A stretch of 64,000 bases of DNA, taken from the NCBI RefSeq assembly GCF_900115265.1, contig NZ_FOVU01000001.1, forward strand, positions 1 through 64,000, read 5' to 3'. This DNA comes from Bradyrhizobium sp. Ghvi. GTDB taxonomy: Bacteria > Pseudomonadota > Alphaproteobacteria > Rhizobiales > Xanthobacteraceae. Shown here piece by piece: positions 19,959 to 30,197 of the stretch; positions within the stretch are counted from its first letter, which is position 1; each line of letters opens with the position of its first letter. Below the pieces are notes generated by a model that saw only the letters and a list, made by a program, of their open reading frames with translations, made no database searches and was not told the origin of the DNA. Both the position numbers and the translations under genes were made by a program.

Positions 19959-21101
19959 TTAACGACGTTCTGTCATTATCAACCTCGCCGATAGCGTAAC
20001 CATGGACATGAGCGCGCCTAACATCCCGAACGCCAAAGGCAAACCAAACATGTGTGCGACGAGCCCGATGCCGGCAGGACCGACGAGTATACCCGCGTAG
20101 CCGGCTGTCGTGATGACCGCGATTGCAACGCCTGCTGGCATCACTTTCTGTTTGCCGGCGCGGCGACACAGTACGGGTACAACATTTGAAATCCCCAATC
20201 CAATAAGCAGGAACCCCGCCATAGCAACCAATGCAACAGGCGCGGCCACCACAGCCAAGAAGCCTGTCACGATCGGCAGTGTCCCAAGCATCAATGTGGC
20301 ACGGTCGCCGATTCGCGCCACCACGGCATCTCCGCTAAGACGCCCTGCGGTCATTGCGCTTGAAAAGAGCATACAGCCAATGCCCCCGTGCGCCTCCGCG
20401 AGAAGATTTCGCCCAACGAGAAGCAAAGCGCTCCAATCAAGCATTGCACCTTCGACAAGAAAAGTAATAGCCGCGAGCACAGCTATTAGCAACACACTGC
20501 GGTCAGGCACGACAAACAATGGCCCCTGCTGCCTCGAACCCGTCGCGAGCAACCTCGGCCATGCCGACACAATCGCGATCGTCATTACCGCCGAACAGAC
20601 CAACGTCGAAGAACGCGGGCTAAGCTCTAGCGAGAGGAACGAGGTCACGGCGGCAGAGCCGCTGAATTCCCCGATGCTGTACTGCGCGTGGAAGCTAGAC
20701 ATCAATGGACGGCCGGCGGCGCGCTCCAAGTCAATCGCATGAATGTTCATGGCTACATCGATCGAGCCGAGTGAAACGCCAAAAGCAAACAGCGTGGCAC
20801 CGAGCCCGAGAGGTGTCTCGGCAATTGCAAGCCACGGCAGGATCATCGCGAGTCCAAGTCCACCGGCGAGGATAATGGGCCTGCTGCCGTACCGCGCATT
20901 GGACACGCTGGCCAAAAGCATAGCAATGACGGATCCCGTTCCGAGACAGAGCAGAAGAAGACCAACCATGCGGTCATTAACCGCGAGCCGCTCCTTGGCG
21001 AGTGGCACCAAAGGCGCCCAGGCGGCGAGGCCGAATCCGGCCACAAAAAATGCGAGCCGCGTTCCAAGCAGGCCGGCAGACCAATTGGCAGATGGTATCA
21101 C
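19959..21101 (-). CDS. MFS transporter, function unknown
   Basis: The 380-residue protein has about twelve hydrophobic segments in two halves and lacks any soluble domain. The loop after helix 2 reads SNARYGSRPIILAGGLG, a divergent form of the MFS loop motif. No resistance or sugar-specific signature is seen. The substrate is unknown; export of a small molecule is possible given the surrounding symbiosis genes. The start at 21,101 (MIPSANWSAGLLGTRLAFFV) leads straight into helix 1. It lies about 1.9 kb from the next gene and is not obviously in an operon. Confidence 0.85.
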   Translation of the reverse strand: MIPSANWSAGLLGTRLAFFVAGFGLAAWAPLVPLAKERLAVNDRMVGLLLLCLGTGSVIAMLLASVSNARYGSRPIILAGGLGLAMILPWLAIAETPLGLGATLFAFGVSLGSIDVAMNIHAIDLERAAGRPLMSSFHAQYSIGEFSGSAAVTSFLSLELSPRSSTLVCSAVMTIAIVSAWPRLLATGSRQQGPLFVVPDRSVLLIAVLAAITFLVEGAMLDWSALLLVGRNLLAEAHGGIGCMLFSSAMTAGRLSGDAVVARIGDRATLMLGTLPIVTGFLAVVAAPVALVAMAGFLLIGLGISNVVPVLCRRAGKQKVMPAGVAIAVITTAGYAGILVGPAGIGLVAHMFGLPLAFGMLGALMSMVTLSARLIMTERR

Positions 21102-22968
21102 GGGCGCTCCTGAGAGAACCGGCTCGTGAGCGCGGCGCCCCTCGTCCTGCGTGCGCCAGCTGCAAGCGGCCCGCGGCTCGACGATGATGGCCTCAAGTTG
21201 ACATCCTGTATCCCTGCAAATGCGATGCCGTCACAAATACTGGACCACGTCACAGGCGAGCGGCAAATTGGGGTGATCGTCGAGCCTGTGGATGCGATGT
21301 TTGGGGCATTCCTTCCCGGATGAGCTAGCCACAAAGGGGCGACAGCTTTTGCTGGTCTGCGACAAGCAGAGGCGCAACGCTCACCATGGCTTTGTCGCAA
21401 AGCCTACAAACCCCGCAAAGCCAACGGCGCCCGACGCCACTGCGTACTTGGCGCGAACACCGCCCTAGGTTTTCTGACGGCTTTTGCAAAGTCGGCCGCT
21501 CTCATCGCGAGTAACCGCGCTGACTCACGCATCAGCCGCCATCGCACGCAGACCGTCAATGTCGGCCAAAATAGTTTTTGATATTCGAATATTCGTCGTT
21601 TGTGGTTCCCCGCGCCGCGCTTGCTGTGCCGCGCCGTCAGCCATCCGTTTGTCTGAACCAGCCCTCGCCGCCAGCAATTGCAGCCGCAGCGACTGGCATG
21701 GCGACCAACCAGAAGTTTAGGGGGATCCCGAATTCGGGGCCCCGGTGCGCTGGGCTGCCTTGGAGCAATCAACCAGATTTCCATGCCATCGTTGGCGGCG
21801 CGGAAGAATTCGATACAGAGGTGCCGCCCGCATCGTTCAAGCACTTATATCCGCAATTCGCCGAGACCGTCGCTCTGAGCAAACCGGATTCTGGGTGGTA
21901 AGGAGCAAAGGTAGCAGGTACAGATCCATCAGTGTCGACACCCCTCACGTTTTAAGCCCAGGCGCTCTGCACTAGATCGAGTTCAATAAGCACCAGTCAC
22001 AAACCGATGCCCACATCAAAGCTCATGTAGATGCGTCGAAGTACCTTCTTCGGATCAAGCCGGCGCATGAGGTAAGAGCCCAGCAGGATATCAATCATAA
22101 CAGTGGTTATAAAAACCATGGAGCAAGCTGCCGCTTTTGGGAACAAGCCGAGATGATAATAGACGAAGGCGGTCAGACTCGATTCCGCCACGCGAAGAAG
22201 GGCTAGGCCGGCGAAATTCGTGTTTAGCCAGCCCTGGTTATTGAAACAGCATGGATAAGGGAGGGCCGGAGAGGGTCGTCACGGCACGGGAGGATACCCA
22301 GGATCCACGCGAATGGCAGGTGGATCAGCCAGCTCGCTCCGATAGGCCAGGGCCGGCCCGCAGCTTGCAGCAGGATCTGGGACAAATTGATTGTGTAGTC
22401 GGATTCGATCCGGGCCGGCCGGAGTGAGGTCAAGGCATGCCCCTGAGCGCAACGCCCGGCGAGAAAAGCAAGATGGGAAACACTCGTCTTCAAACCGCCG
22501 GCGCGCCCTTCACATTGACGAGGGGGACGTAGACGTTGACAAGACTTCAATAAGGACCTGCGTCGGTCATGTATACGGGATTCCTGACGACACCCGTTCG
22601 TCCAGGGAATTGACCTCAATCGGTCCTAAGGCGGTTCAAACCAGCGTCATCTTTTTCAGATACCAACGCAACGCGCGGACGGACGCAAATAGTTGTCCTT
22701 CAAAATCCCTCGACATAAGTGGCAACGCCATCTTTTTCAGGAGAGCATGAATTCTCTTCTCATCGGCGAGGTCGCGCTTTTGCGTTCCGCTGCCGTGAAG
22801 TCCCGTGCAATTCACCTTATCGGAGCAGCCGCGCATCACCGACGTGTTCTTAACCGAGCAACTGATGTCGCCAAGCTCGGCACCACGGGCGTGAAGATAT
22901 CAATACGTAAGTGAGCGTGCCGCAGCCTGCTTCGCTCACTATACTTAGCGAACCTGGATTAACTATCA
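21102..22968. other. Long island spacer with decayed coding traces
   Basis: No intact gene. On the minus strand 21997-22235 is an open, hydrophobic stretch (FAGLALLRVAESSLTAFVYY, then SMVFITTVMIDILLGSYLM) that looks like the end of a transporter, without start and not assignable. On the plus strand two protein-like tails (ending near 21,323 and 21,901) also lack recognisable family. The whole region resembles degraded DNA. Confidence 0.45.
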
Positions 22969-25900
22969 TCATTGCCTGGCGATCTGAGCATCAGCAGCGC
23001 CGGTGAGGTCGAGCTCGGCGACGATCTTCGCGCGACTGGAGCTCGCATCGGCTCGATGATCGGACGCGATCGCGACATACACCGCCGGCAGCACGAAGAG
23101 CGTGAACAGCGTGCCCACGGACATGCCCGCGACGAGCACGAGCCCGATCGAGAAGCGACTCGCGGCGCCAGCTCCCGTTGCGGTCATCAAGGGTATGAAC
23201 CCCGTGACCATCGCCGCAGTGGTCATCAAGATTGGACGCAGTCGGACGCGCGCCGCCATCTCTATGGCCGAGCGACGGTCAAGTCTCTCCTTGAGCTGCA
23301 GCTCATTGGCGAACTCAACCATCAGGATGCCGTGCTTGGAAATCAACCCGACCAGCGTCAACAGTCCCACCTGGGTGTAGATGTTCATCGTCGCCCAGCC
23401 AAAGAATGGCGGGATCAAGGCGCCGACGATTGCCATCGGCACGCTGATCAGGATGACGAGGGGATCGCGCAGACTTTCGAACTGTGCCGCAAGCACCAAG
23501 AATATGATTACGAGTGCAAATGCAAAGGCAATGGCCAGTTGGTTGCCCTCGTGCACATATTGGCGCGCCTCGGCGAGGAAGTCGTGGCTGAAGCCTGCGG
23601 GCAGCTTCTTCGCCTCTGCTTCCAGGAAGTCCACAGCCTGACCGATCGTGACGCCGGGCATCGGCACGGCCTGAAAGGTCGCACAGTTGAGCTGGTTGTA
23701 GTGGGTGAGCGCGTTCGGATCCGTGGCAGTCTCGATGGAGACTACGGTGGACAGCGGGAGCATCGAGCCGGCCGTAGTCTTCACGTAATAGCTCCCGATT
23801 GCTTGCGGCGCCAGGCGTTCCTCGCGTGGCACCTGCGGGATCACCTGATAGGAGCGGCCCTGCAAATTGAAGCGATTGACGTAGTTTCCGCCAAGTAAGG
23901 TGGCGAGCGCGTTTCCGATGGTCTGCATGGTGATGCCAAGCTCGTTAGCCTTGGATCGATCAACCTTGATTCGTAGCACCGGTTGGTTGAACTCGAGGTC
24001 GGAGTCGCTCACCATGAAGAGACCGCTCTTCCGCGCGGCTTCCTTCAGCTTCGACATCTGCTCGTAAACGGATTTGAAGTCGAGCGTCGAATTGATCACC
24101 ATCTGCACTGGTAAGCCATCCGAGCCGCCCGGAAGTGGCGGCAAGCTAAAGGCAAACGCGTTGATACCTTCGATTTTGGACAGCTCGGCCTGGACAAGGG
24201 ACTTTAGCACGATCGATGATCGCTTGCGCTCGTCCCATGCCTTGAGCAACATGCCGGCCATGCCACTCTGCTGGCCACCAACGCCATTGAGCACAAAGCT
24301 CAAATCAGTCTCCGGAAATTTCTGCAACGCGTGTTCGAGCTTGGTGCCGTAATAGTCGAGGTAGTCGATATTGGCGTATTTCGGCGCCTTGGTTACAGCG
24401 AATACGATACCTTGATCCTCCTCGGGCGCGAGTTCCTTGGAAGTATTCATATAGAGAAAGGCGACCAGGCCCAGCATGGTCAGCGCAAACAGGCCGGTAA
24501 TCGGACGATATTCGAGCGAGCGGTCGAGCTTGCGGCCGTACCATCGTGTCATGGTGCTGAACCCGCGGTTCACACATTTTGCAAACCGCCCCCCCTCAGC
24601 GCGCCTCAGGATGACCGAGCACATCATCGGCGACAGCGTCAAAGCGATCACGCCCGACACGATCACCGCTCCCGCTAGCGTAAACGCGAACTCGCGAAAC
24701 AGCGCACCAGTGAGGCCACCGAGAAACCCGATTGGGGCATATACCGCAGCCAAGGTAATCGTCATGGAGACAACGGGGCCAACAATCTCGCGCGCGCCCC
24801 TTATAGCAGCCTCTAGAGGCGGCTCACCGTCTTCTAAATGGCGATGAATGTTCTCCACCACAACGATCGCGTCATCAACCACGAGACCGATTGCGAGAAC
24901 CATTGCAAGGAAAGTCAGGAGATTGAATGAAAACCCCAGCGCCAGCATCATGCTGCAGACACCAACGAGCGAGAACGGGATAGTGACCACAGGAATGATC
25001 ACAGACCGCAGCGAGGCCAGGAACAGAAAGATTACCACCACCACAATCACGACGGCCTCGATGAGCGTCTTCTCCACTTCATCGAGCGACGATTGAATGA
25101 ATTTGGTGGAGTCATAGGCCACCTTCATCTTCAGTGACGGCGGCAGGTTACGCTCCATTTCTGGAAACAGCGCCCGAACGCCTCGCGCTATGTTTAGCGG
25201 ATTGCCTTGCGGGCTTGCCCGAACGCCGATAAAGACCGCGTGCTCGCCGTTCATTGCGACGCTAGTGTCTGTGGTCTGCGCGGCAAGCTGGACTGTCGCA
25301 ATGTCCTCCATGCGCACAAAGCCACCGTCATTGGATTTGACGATCATGCGCTTGAAGTCATCGACACTCCGCAGATCCGTGTTTGCCGTGACATCGGAGA
25401 TAGTGAAATAGCCCTTAGTCTGGCCCGCCGCGGCCTGGAAGTTGTTAGCGGCGACTGCAGCCGAAACTTCAGCCGGCGACACGCCGTGCCCGGCCATTTT
25501 CGCGGTATCGAGCCATAGCCGCATCGCAAAACTCTGGCCGCCCAGGATGTCTGCCGCTGCGACGCCGTCGACGGTTGACATAATGGGTTGCACAACGCGC
25601 GAGAGGTAGTCGGAGATCGCGCTGGCCGCCAGTTCCTCGCTGGAGAAGGCGATATACATGACAGCGGTGGCCTGACCGCTCGACTTAGTAATTACCGGAT
25701 CGCTTGATTCCTTCGGGATTAAGTATTTGACTGAGTTGACCTTGGAGAGCACCTCGGTGAGCGCTTCGTTGGGATCAAAATTGAGCTTGATGTAGACTTG
25801 GATCGTGGAGGTACCGAGCACCGATGAGGAACTAATGTAATCGACGCCTTCAGCGGAAGCGACTGCCTGCTCCAGGGGAGTGGTGATGAACCCCTGGATC

Positions 25901-26073
25901 ATGTCGGCGGAGGCCCCAGGATAGGAAGTCGTGATATTAACGACCGTATTAGATAGCTTGGGATATTGCCGGATCGGCAGTACGGTGGCCGCGCGAAGCC
26001 CGATCAGTAAGATCAGGAAACTGACGACGATAGACAATACCGGACGTTTGATGAAAAGCTCGGTAAATGCCAT
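22969..26073 (-). CDS. nolG: RND-type efflux transporter, NolG-like
   Basis: The 1,034-residue inner-membrane pump is complete. It begins MAFTELFIKRPVLSIVVSFL, has a large periplasmic loop, then the central VVDDAIVVVENIHRHLEDGE motif with the two adjacent aspartates needed for proton coupling, a second periplasmic loop and a second membrane half ending KHGILMVEFANELQ. The ATG at 26,073 matches the family start; a GTG-free extension to 26,130 is ignored. No membrane-fusion partner (NolF type) or outer-membrane channel lies beside it. The NolG name rests on context and general similarity; a drug or metabolite efflux role is equally possible. Confidence 0.85.
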   Translation of the reverse strand: MAFTELFIKRPVLSIVVSFLILLIGLRAATVLPIRQYPKLSNTVVNITTSYPGASADMIQGFITTPLEQAVASAEGVDYISSSSVLGTSTIQVYIKLNFDPNEALTEVLSKVNSVKYLIPKESSDPVITKSSGQATAVMYIAFSSEELAASAISDYLSRVVQPIMSTVDGVAAADILGGQSFAMRLWLDTAKMAGHGVSPAEVSAAVAANNFQAAAGQTKGYFTISDVTANTDLRSVDDFKRMIVKSNDGGFVRMEDIATVQLAAQTTDTSVAMNGEHAVFIGVRASPQGNPLNIARGVRALFPEMERNLPPSLKMKVAYDSTKFIQSSLDEVEKTLIEAVVIVVVVIFLFLASLRSVIIPVVTIPFSLVGVCSMMLALGFSFNLLTFLAMVLAIGLVVDDAIVVVENIHRHLEDGEPPLEAAIRGAREIVGPVVSMTITLAAVYAPIGFLGGLTGALFREFAFTLAGAVIVSGVIALTLSPMMCSVILRRAEGGRFAKCVNRGFSTMTRWYGRKLDRSLEYRPITGLFALTMLGLVAFLYMNTSKELAPEEDQGIVFAVTKAPKYANIDYLDYYGTKLEHALQKFPETDLSFVLNGVGGQQSGMAGMLLKAWDERKRSSIVLKSLVQAELSKIEGINAFAFSLPPLPGGSDGLPVQMVINSTLDFKSVYEQMSKLKEAARKSGLFMVSDSDLEFNQPVLRIKVDRSKANELGITMQTIGNALATLLGGNYVNRFNLQGRSYQVIPQVPREERLAPQAIGSYYVKTTAGSMLPLSTVVSIETATDPNALTHYNQLNCATFQAVPMPGVTIGQAVDFLEAEAKKLPAGFSHDFLAEARQYVHEGNQLAIAFAFALVIIFLVLAAQFESLRDPLVILISVPMAIVGALIPPFFGWATMNIYTQVGLLTLVGLISKHGILMVEFANELQLKERLDRRSAIEMAARVRLRPILMTTAAMVTGFIPLMTATGAGAASRFSIGLVLVAGMSVGTLFTLFVLPAVYVAIASDHRADASSSRAKIVAELDLTGAADAQIARQ

Positions 26074-26650
26074 CTCGACTCGCATTTCAAAAGGGGGAAT
26101 GCAAATTTGCCGCAACTCGTAAAGCGGCAATGATCACGAATGCGGCGGCTGTGCTAGAGCCCCCAGTATGAGGGACGTGCTATTGGCTAATCTGCGGGCT
26201 CACGTGCTCGCGAGCGCGGGCGCCCTATCCTTCGCTTCCATCTTCGTCGCTCGGATGAATGTTATTCCGTTGCTCTGACGGCAGATCGCGATCTCGATGG
26301 TAGGCACCTTCTATGAGCCCCCTGTTTTTTTGCGTGCAATCGGCCTAGGTCTGACACCTGATCGGAACTCAACGACTTACAGCAAGACATCAGTTCAGCT
26401 TTCGCACTGACCCCCAGACCGAATGATCCAGGTTCGACATCGAAAGTACAAACGATCTGACGGGTGCTCAACTCTACAAAGGTAAATGGGTGATATAGCC
26501 TGGGCTGGAAAGCACTATACCAACGTTTGTCGAATTGGTTGCTGATCGCCGCCGCGCAGCTCGTGATGTTGCAGGACGCAAAGTTCTCGGTCCCACAGTA
26601 TTCCGTACGCACGCGTTATCGCTTCGAGGCGCGGGCCGACGAGAGTGGTG
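26074..26650. other. Intergenic region upstream of the RND gene
   Basis: No gene recognised. A stretch at 26,393-26,414 (TTCAGCTTTCGCACTGACCC) faintly resembles a TtsI box but lacks the central symmetric bases. Confidence 0.35.
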
Positions 26651-26654
26651 CGAA

Positions 26655-27128
26655 TCTAGCTTTTGAGCTTTAGCATCCCATTTCAGCGGGCGCTCACAAC
26701 TGATCGTGTCGGCGTTGGTCGGATTACCCTTTTGACCACACAACGGACCGCCGACGCCGAGCCACAATTTGGCGGAGCGTCCGGTACGCCCGATGGACAT
26801 CCCATAGGCATCATGAGCAAACACTCGCTTGCGTGACCGTTCGGCAAGGACCAATACACAACGACTTGCGAGCCTCCTGATCCTGAAAACAGGCTCGCGG
26901 CACCGTCACAACGGTAGGCGTCCTCGTCTATCGCCCAGAAATCTAACTGGTCGGCCAGATTGCTATGCTGAATGATTGATGCAGGCTGCGGATCTCCCAC
27001 TGCTTCTTTGCAGGCTTTCGCCATATCCTGCACGTGCGCTGCCACCTGCTGTGGCGAGTTATTGGGCGACGCCCCGCAGAGGAGCACGACCACTCCGACG
27101 GCGAGGCTCCAGTTAGTGCGCTTCCCAT
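26655..27128 (-). pseudogene. Frameshifted small lipoprotein gene
   Basis: Translation in two frames reconstructs one protein: KRTNWSLAVGVVVLLCG (a lipoprotein signal with cysteine at the end), NSPQQVAAHVQDMAKACKEA, DFWAIDEDAYRCDGAASLFS and VVYWSLPNGHASE, then in a second frame AYGMSIGRTGRSAKLWLGVG and ISCERPLKWDAKAQKLDS. The switch is near 26,830. The ATG at 27,128 has a good AGGAG but sits in a third frame relative to KRTNW, so a second shift lies at the very start. The family is one I remember only as a hypothetical protein of Bradyrhizobium. Function unknown. Confidence 0.65.
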
Positions 27129-27137
27129 CCCACACTC

Positions 27138-27485
27138 CTAAGCTAAGGTGCAACACGCGCCGCCACACGGCGGCCCGACCGAAGAGATATACAAGCCAGA
27201 CGTTGACACCAGACGACTCACCCGCTCGAACGTCGCCTTTTGGGGCATTGTTGACTTCCGCTCTTGGACGCGCAAAGTCTCCTCCCGAAAGTTAAGCGGA
27301 ATAGGGTCATGGAGCCGGCGGCGGAGCCGTTGACCCCAAGGGGCGCAATGCCGCAAAATCAATCGTGTGTCCGGGCTAACTGTCCGACCTACGTGAGCGA
27401 CGCGGCCTCTTGGGCCGTAGATGATGTAGACTCCCTGAAGGCGCGGGGTATCCAGCCGTTCGCCAGTGTTAGGCATCCTCCGCAT
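27138..27485 (-). CDS. GIY-YIG-like small protein, probably a fragment
   Basis: The first 40 residues, LQGVYIIYGPRGRVAHVGRT, carry GVY and HVG as in GIY-YIG nuclease domains. The rest (about 75 residues) does not show the catalytic arginine and glutamate at expected places, so the frame is probably broken after residue 40. The stop lies 3 bases before the lipoprotein pseudogene, and the start faces the AlpA-like gene divergently across 76 bases. Activity is doubtful. Confidence 0.5.
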   Translation of the reverse strand: MRRMPNTGERLDTPRLQGVYIIYGPRGRVAHVGRTVSPDTRLILRHCAPWGQRLRRRLHDPIPLNFREETLRVQERKSTMPQKATFERVSRLVSTSGLYISSVGPPCGGACCTLA

Positions 27486-27561
27486 TTCCCAAATTTTCGC
27501 ATCTCTCGAAACAGCTTCGCTAGCGCGGCTTCGGCCGCGAGAAGGCTCTGTCGAGAGAAAT

Positions 27562-27810
27562 ATGCCGACGCAAAGCGCACTTCCCTCTCAACTCCCGCCG
27601 CGGCTTATCGGCCGAGAAGCGGCTGCCGCTTACGTTTGCGTATCTCCCACCACTTTTGACCAGCTCGTAATCGACGGCAGGATGCCGAAACCGCGACAGT
27701 TGACGCCGCATCGCGAGGCTTGGGACGTTCGAGAATTGGACGGTGCAGTCGACAGCCTTCCAAAAGAAGGAGAGAACGCCGGCAATCCTGATGACGGGCG
27801 GGACGATTAG
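27562..27810 (+). CDS. AlpA-like helix-turn-helix regulator/excisionase
   Basis: The 82-residue protein contains RLIGREAAAAYVCVSPTTFD, the winged-helix DNA-binding motif of AlpA/MerR-like phage regulators that accompany tyrosine integrases, and ends in an acidic tail. The ATG at 27,562 is chosen because homologous domains begin shortly before PPRLIGREAAA; the open frame runs back to 27,466. The integrase remnant begins two bases after its stop, as in integrated elements where this regulator controls excision. Confidence 0.75.
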   Translation: MPTQSALPSQLPPRLIGREAAAAYVCVSPTTFDQLVIDGRMPKPRQLTPHREAWDVRELDGAVDSLPKEGENAGNPDDGRDD

Positions 27811-27812
27811 CT

Positions 27813-28012
27813 ATGCGTCGCAAGCTGCCCCCGAATGTAGAGCGCAACGTCGTTAAGGCACAATCTACCTCTCGTATCGTGTCGGCAAAGGCCCGCGAAC
27901 GAAGCTGCCAAATAATCCGGACTCTGACGAGTTCAAGATGGCATATGCCGGTGCGATCACCGGGGCGATCGAGCACAAACCAAAACTCTCGAAGGACAGC
28001 CCCACAACTTAA
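27813..28012 (+). pseudogene. Tyrosine recombinase (integrase) remnant, frameshifted
   Basis: The start MRRKLPPNVERNVVKAQ continues in a shifted frame as IYLSYRVGKGPRTKLP, NNPDSDEF and KMAYAGAITGAIEHKPKLSK. This is the N-terminal part of a tyrosine recombinase with its typical arm-binding region. The frame changes near 27,865 and the catalytic domain (R-H-R-Y) is gone. It follows the AlpA-like gene at once. It is the remains of the enzyme that once moved this island or a smaller element. Confidence 0.75.
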
Positions 28013-28695
28013 GCGACACGTTCCACCTTGGAATAGTCATGCAAAACGGAATTCCAGGGATTCCAAGAAGGCCTTTTGCGAGGGATGCTGCCTAGGAGTT
28101 GGTCAGCTGCAGTTGTGTGGGGTACTGCTAACCACAGCTTCGGCGTTGATAAACCTAGCGAATTTGCGCGCCCGGTGACAGTTTTTGTAGTTGAGCTTTG
28201 TATTCGTTTCAACCGGAACCACCGCTCCAACCCCGATGTCTAGGCACCAGACAGGAAGCGCAATGTAATCACCGGCATCAGGCGCTGCGTTGGCTTGCTT
28301 CAGTCAAATAACCATCGGCAAAGCCTTGTCATGGCGCAGGATAATGCGTCCCGTCTAGGTGCTGATCGATGGCCGCGCATGCGGGGCAGTCGCATCACCG
28401 TCAACCTACTCGCCCTGCCTCGGTGTCCGGCCCGGAGAGCTTCGAGGAGCGCGCGGGTCAGGTCCCCCACAGCCTAAGGATGACACAATGGGGAATGCGC
28501 TGTCGCGCGGCGATCAGGATGGCGAGGCGTGTCGCGGCCTGATGATGATTGCCGCGATGATTGTCGCGCGCAAGAGTTTTGTTGAACTCTGATTGTCGCG
28601 CACTTCCTACCCAGATTGCCGCGCTACAGAATGCGCGCCTAATCTAGATTTTTGAGGTCAGTCGGCAGAAACGGCCTCCCAACGGAGCTATAGAT
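28013..28695. other. Intergenic region between integrase remnant and ApeA-like gene
   Basis: No recognisable gene, RNA or repeat. The last bases (GGAG at 28,684-28,687) are the ribosome binding site of the next gene. Confidence 0.4.
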
Positions 28696-30063
28696 ATGGA
28701 AACGTTGCTCGGCTCAAGTCACACCGGGGACTTCTGGGTAACGGACAATCCGGCTTTGAAGTTCGTGGGTTCGCTAGAGATAGACGAACACGGATCAGCC
28801 ACTTTAAGCATCGAAGGAGATTATCGAGATTTAATAGCTCTCGATGCCCAACCAAGATTCGATATGCAAGGCAACGCAGAAGGCAAAGAGTTCTCGTTAT
28901 TCTGGTGCTTCGCTTCTCGGGTGCCCCTCTTCCACATGGACCGAAAGGCAAAAATCGCGATCAATATCGTTGCCATAGGCGCACTGATTGACAGCATAGA
29001 AGCAAAGTTTGCATCCGCTTTGTCCTTTACCACGCCAGAGATCATACGCTGGACTGGCCTTCGAGGGATAGCATTGAAAGGCCCAAGAACGGCGAAGAAA
29101 GCGCTACAGGTCACCTATCGCGGTAGGAGAACCAAGCCGGTGCAAGTAGACGGGGCGACCTTTCAAGTTAGCACCGAGATTACTTACAGTGCTAACTCGG
29201 TCGCAGAGGTGAACCTGATCGAGCGCCACGGTGTTCGTGTCGTGTTTAGCGAGCCTCAATCAGTCTTGGCCGCAGATAAGTGGATCACAAAAGCTTGCCG
29301 CCTCTTTTCGCTAGCTCTGCGGTGCTCAATCGTCTGTCGGGTTCATAGTCTTGAGCGGGGGACAGGGAGCGCCGTTACGGTGATTACGCCGTGGTCAGCG
29401 AGCAACACGGTTGAGACGAAGATGACGCATCCGCTCTTCACCAGGCCAAAGAAGCGTGAGATTTATGAGAAAGTGCTTCGATCTTGGTTCGCTCAGTACG
29501 ACAAACTGGAGCCGGTAATTTCTCTTCGAATCGCATTGCTGTCACATCCTCAAAGATATCGAGAATTTGAATTTCTCACTTACGTTCAGGCACTAGAGGC
29601 ACTCCATCGAAGAACGCACCCTTCGCGGACACTTGTCACGAGGAAGCGGTTTGCCGCACTACATCGTAAATTTGCTGATGCAATTCCTGATCGCTGGAAA
29701 GCAAAACCCGATCTGGTGGCGAAACTCGAGTACCTGAATGAAATTACGTTAGGAGAGCGGCTCCGCAACCTCTTTGCCGGCAACAGAGAGCTATTGAGCA
29801 AGCTGTTCAACGATGAAGTGAGAGACATCGCACTTATAAAGAACTTGCGCAACTATCTGACCCACTACGAAGGCAAACGGCGAGCGAAGAAGCTTCGAGA
29901 CTACACGGGTACGGCGAAGTTTCAGCACCTGACATCAAAAGTGCTGCTTCTCCTCGAAATAGCAATGCTGCGGACCATCGGATTCAGTGCAATAGAGGTT
30001 AGGAGACTTATTGAGAACGATCCGACATACCGTGATCTCTGCAGGATGGACCATTCGCACTGA
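28696..30063 (+). CDS. ApeA-like HEPN-domain protein (candidate antiphage effector)
   Basis: The 455-residue cytosolic protein starts METLLGSSHTGDFWVTDNPA and KFVGSLEIDEHGSATLSIEG, the layout of the ApeA N-terminal domain (a beta-rich module). The C-terminal third is helical and carries the HEPN motif RNxxxH: Arg-385, Asn-386 and His-390 in LRNYLTHYE. HEPN proteins of this group are ribonucleases, and ApeA protects bacteria from phage. GGAG precedes the ATG by 8 bases. No toxin partner or CRISPR array is adjacent. It is intact, unlike its neighbours, and lies between an integrase remnant and the IS-split HEPN gene. The domain assignment is from motif memory. Confidence 0.75.
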   Translation: METLLGSSHTGDFWVTDNPALKFVGSLEIDEHGSATLSIEGDYRDLIALDAQPRFDMQGNAEGKEFSLFWCFASRVPLFHMDRKAKIAINIVAIGALIDSIEAKFASALSFTTPEIIRWTGLRGIALKGPRTAKKALQVTYRGRRTKPVQVDGATFQVSTEITYSANSVAEVNLIERHGVRVVFSEPQSVLAADKWITKACRLFSLALRCSIVCRVHSLERGTGSAVTVITPWSASNTVETKMTHPLFTRPKKREIYEKVLRSWFAQYDKLEPVISLRIALLSHPQRYREFEFLTYVQALEALHRRTHPSRTLVTRKRFAALHRKFADAIPDRWKAKPDLVAKLEYLNEITLGERLRNLFAGNRELLSKLFNDEVRDIALIKNLRNYLTHYEGKRRAKKLRDYTGTAKFQHLTSKVLLLLEIAMLRTIGFSAIEVRRLIENDPTYRDLCRMDHSH

Positions 30064-30197
30064 GTGATGAGGTGCACGATGCCTTCTGGCGCCTTCGACT
30101 GCGCTTGTCATATTCCTCCGCCTCGCCTTGAACGTTTTTACATCACCGCGTCCAGAGCACCGCTCTCCGCCGAGGGCCTGCAGGCACGCCGAGGCGC

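Noticed and set aside
26393..26414. TtsI-box-like sequence
   Set aside because: The central symmetric TCGAAAGC is missing bases and no secretion gene follows.
27138..27485. Functional GIY-YIG nuclease
   Set aside because: Only the first two motifs are visible; the catalytic glutamate region is absent, so only a fragment is reported.
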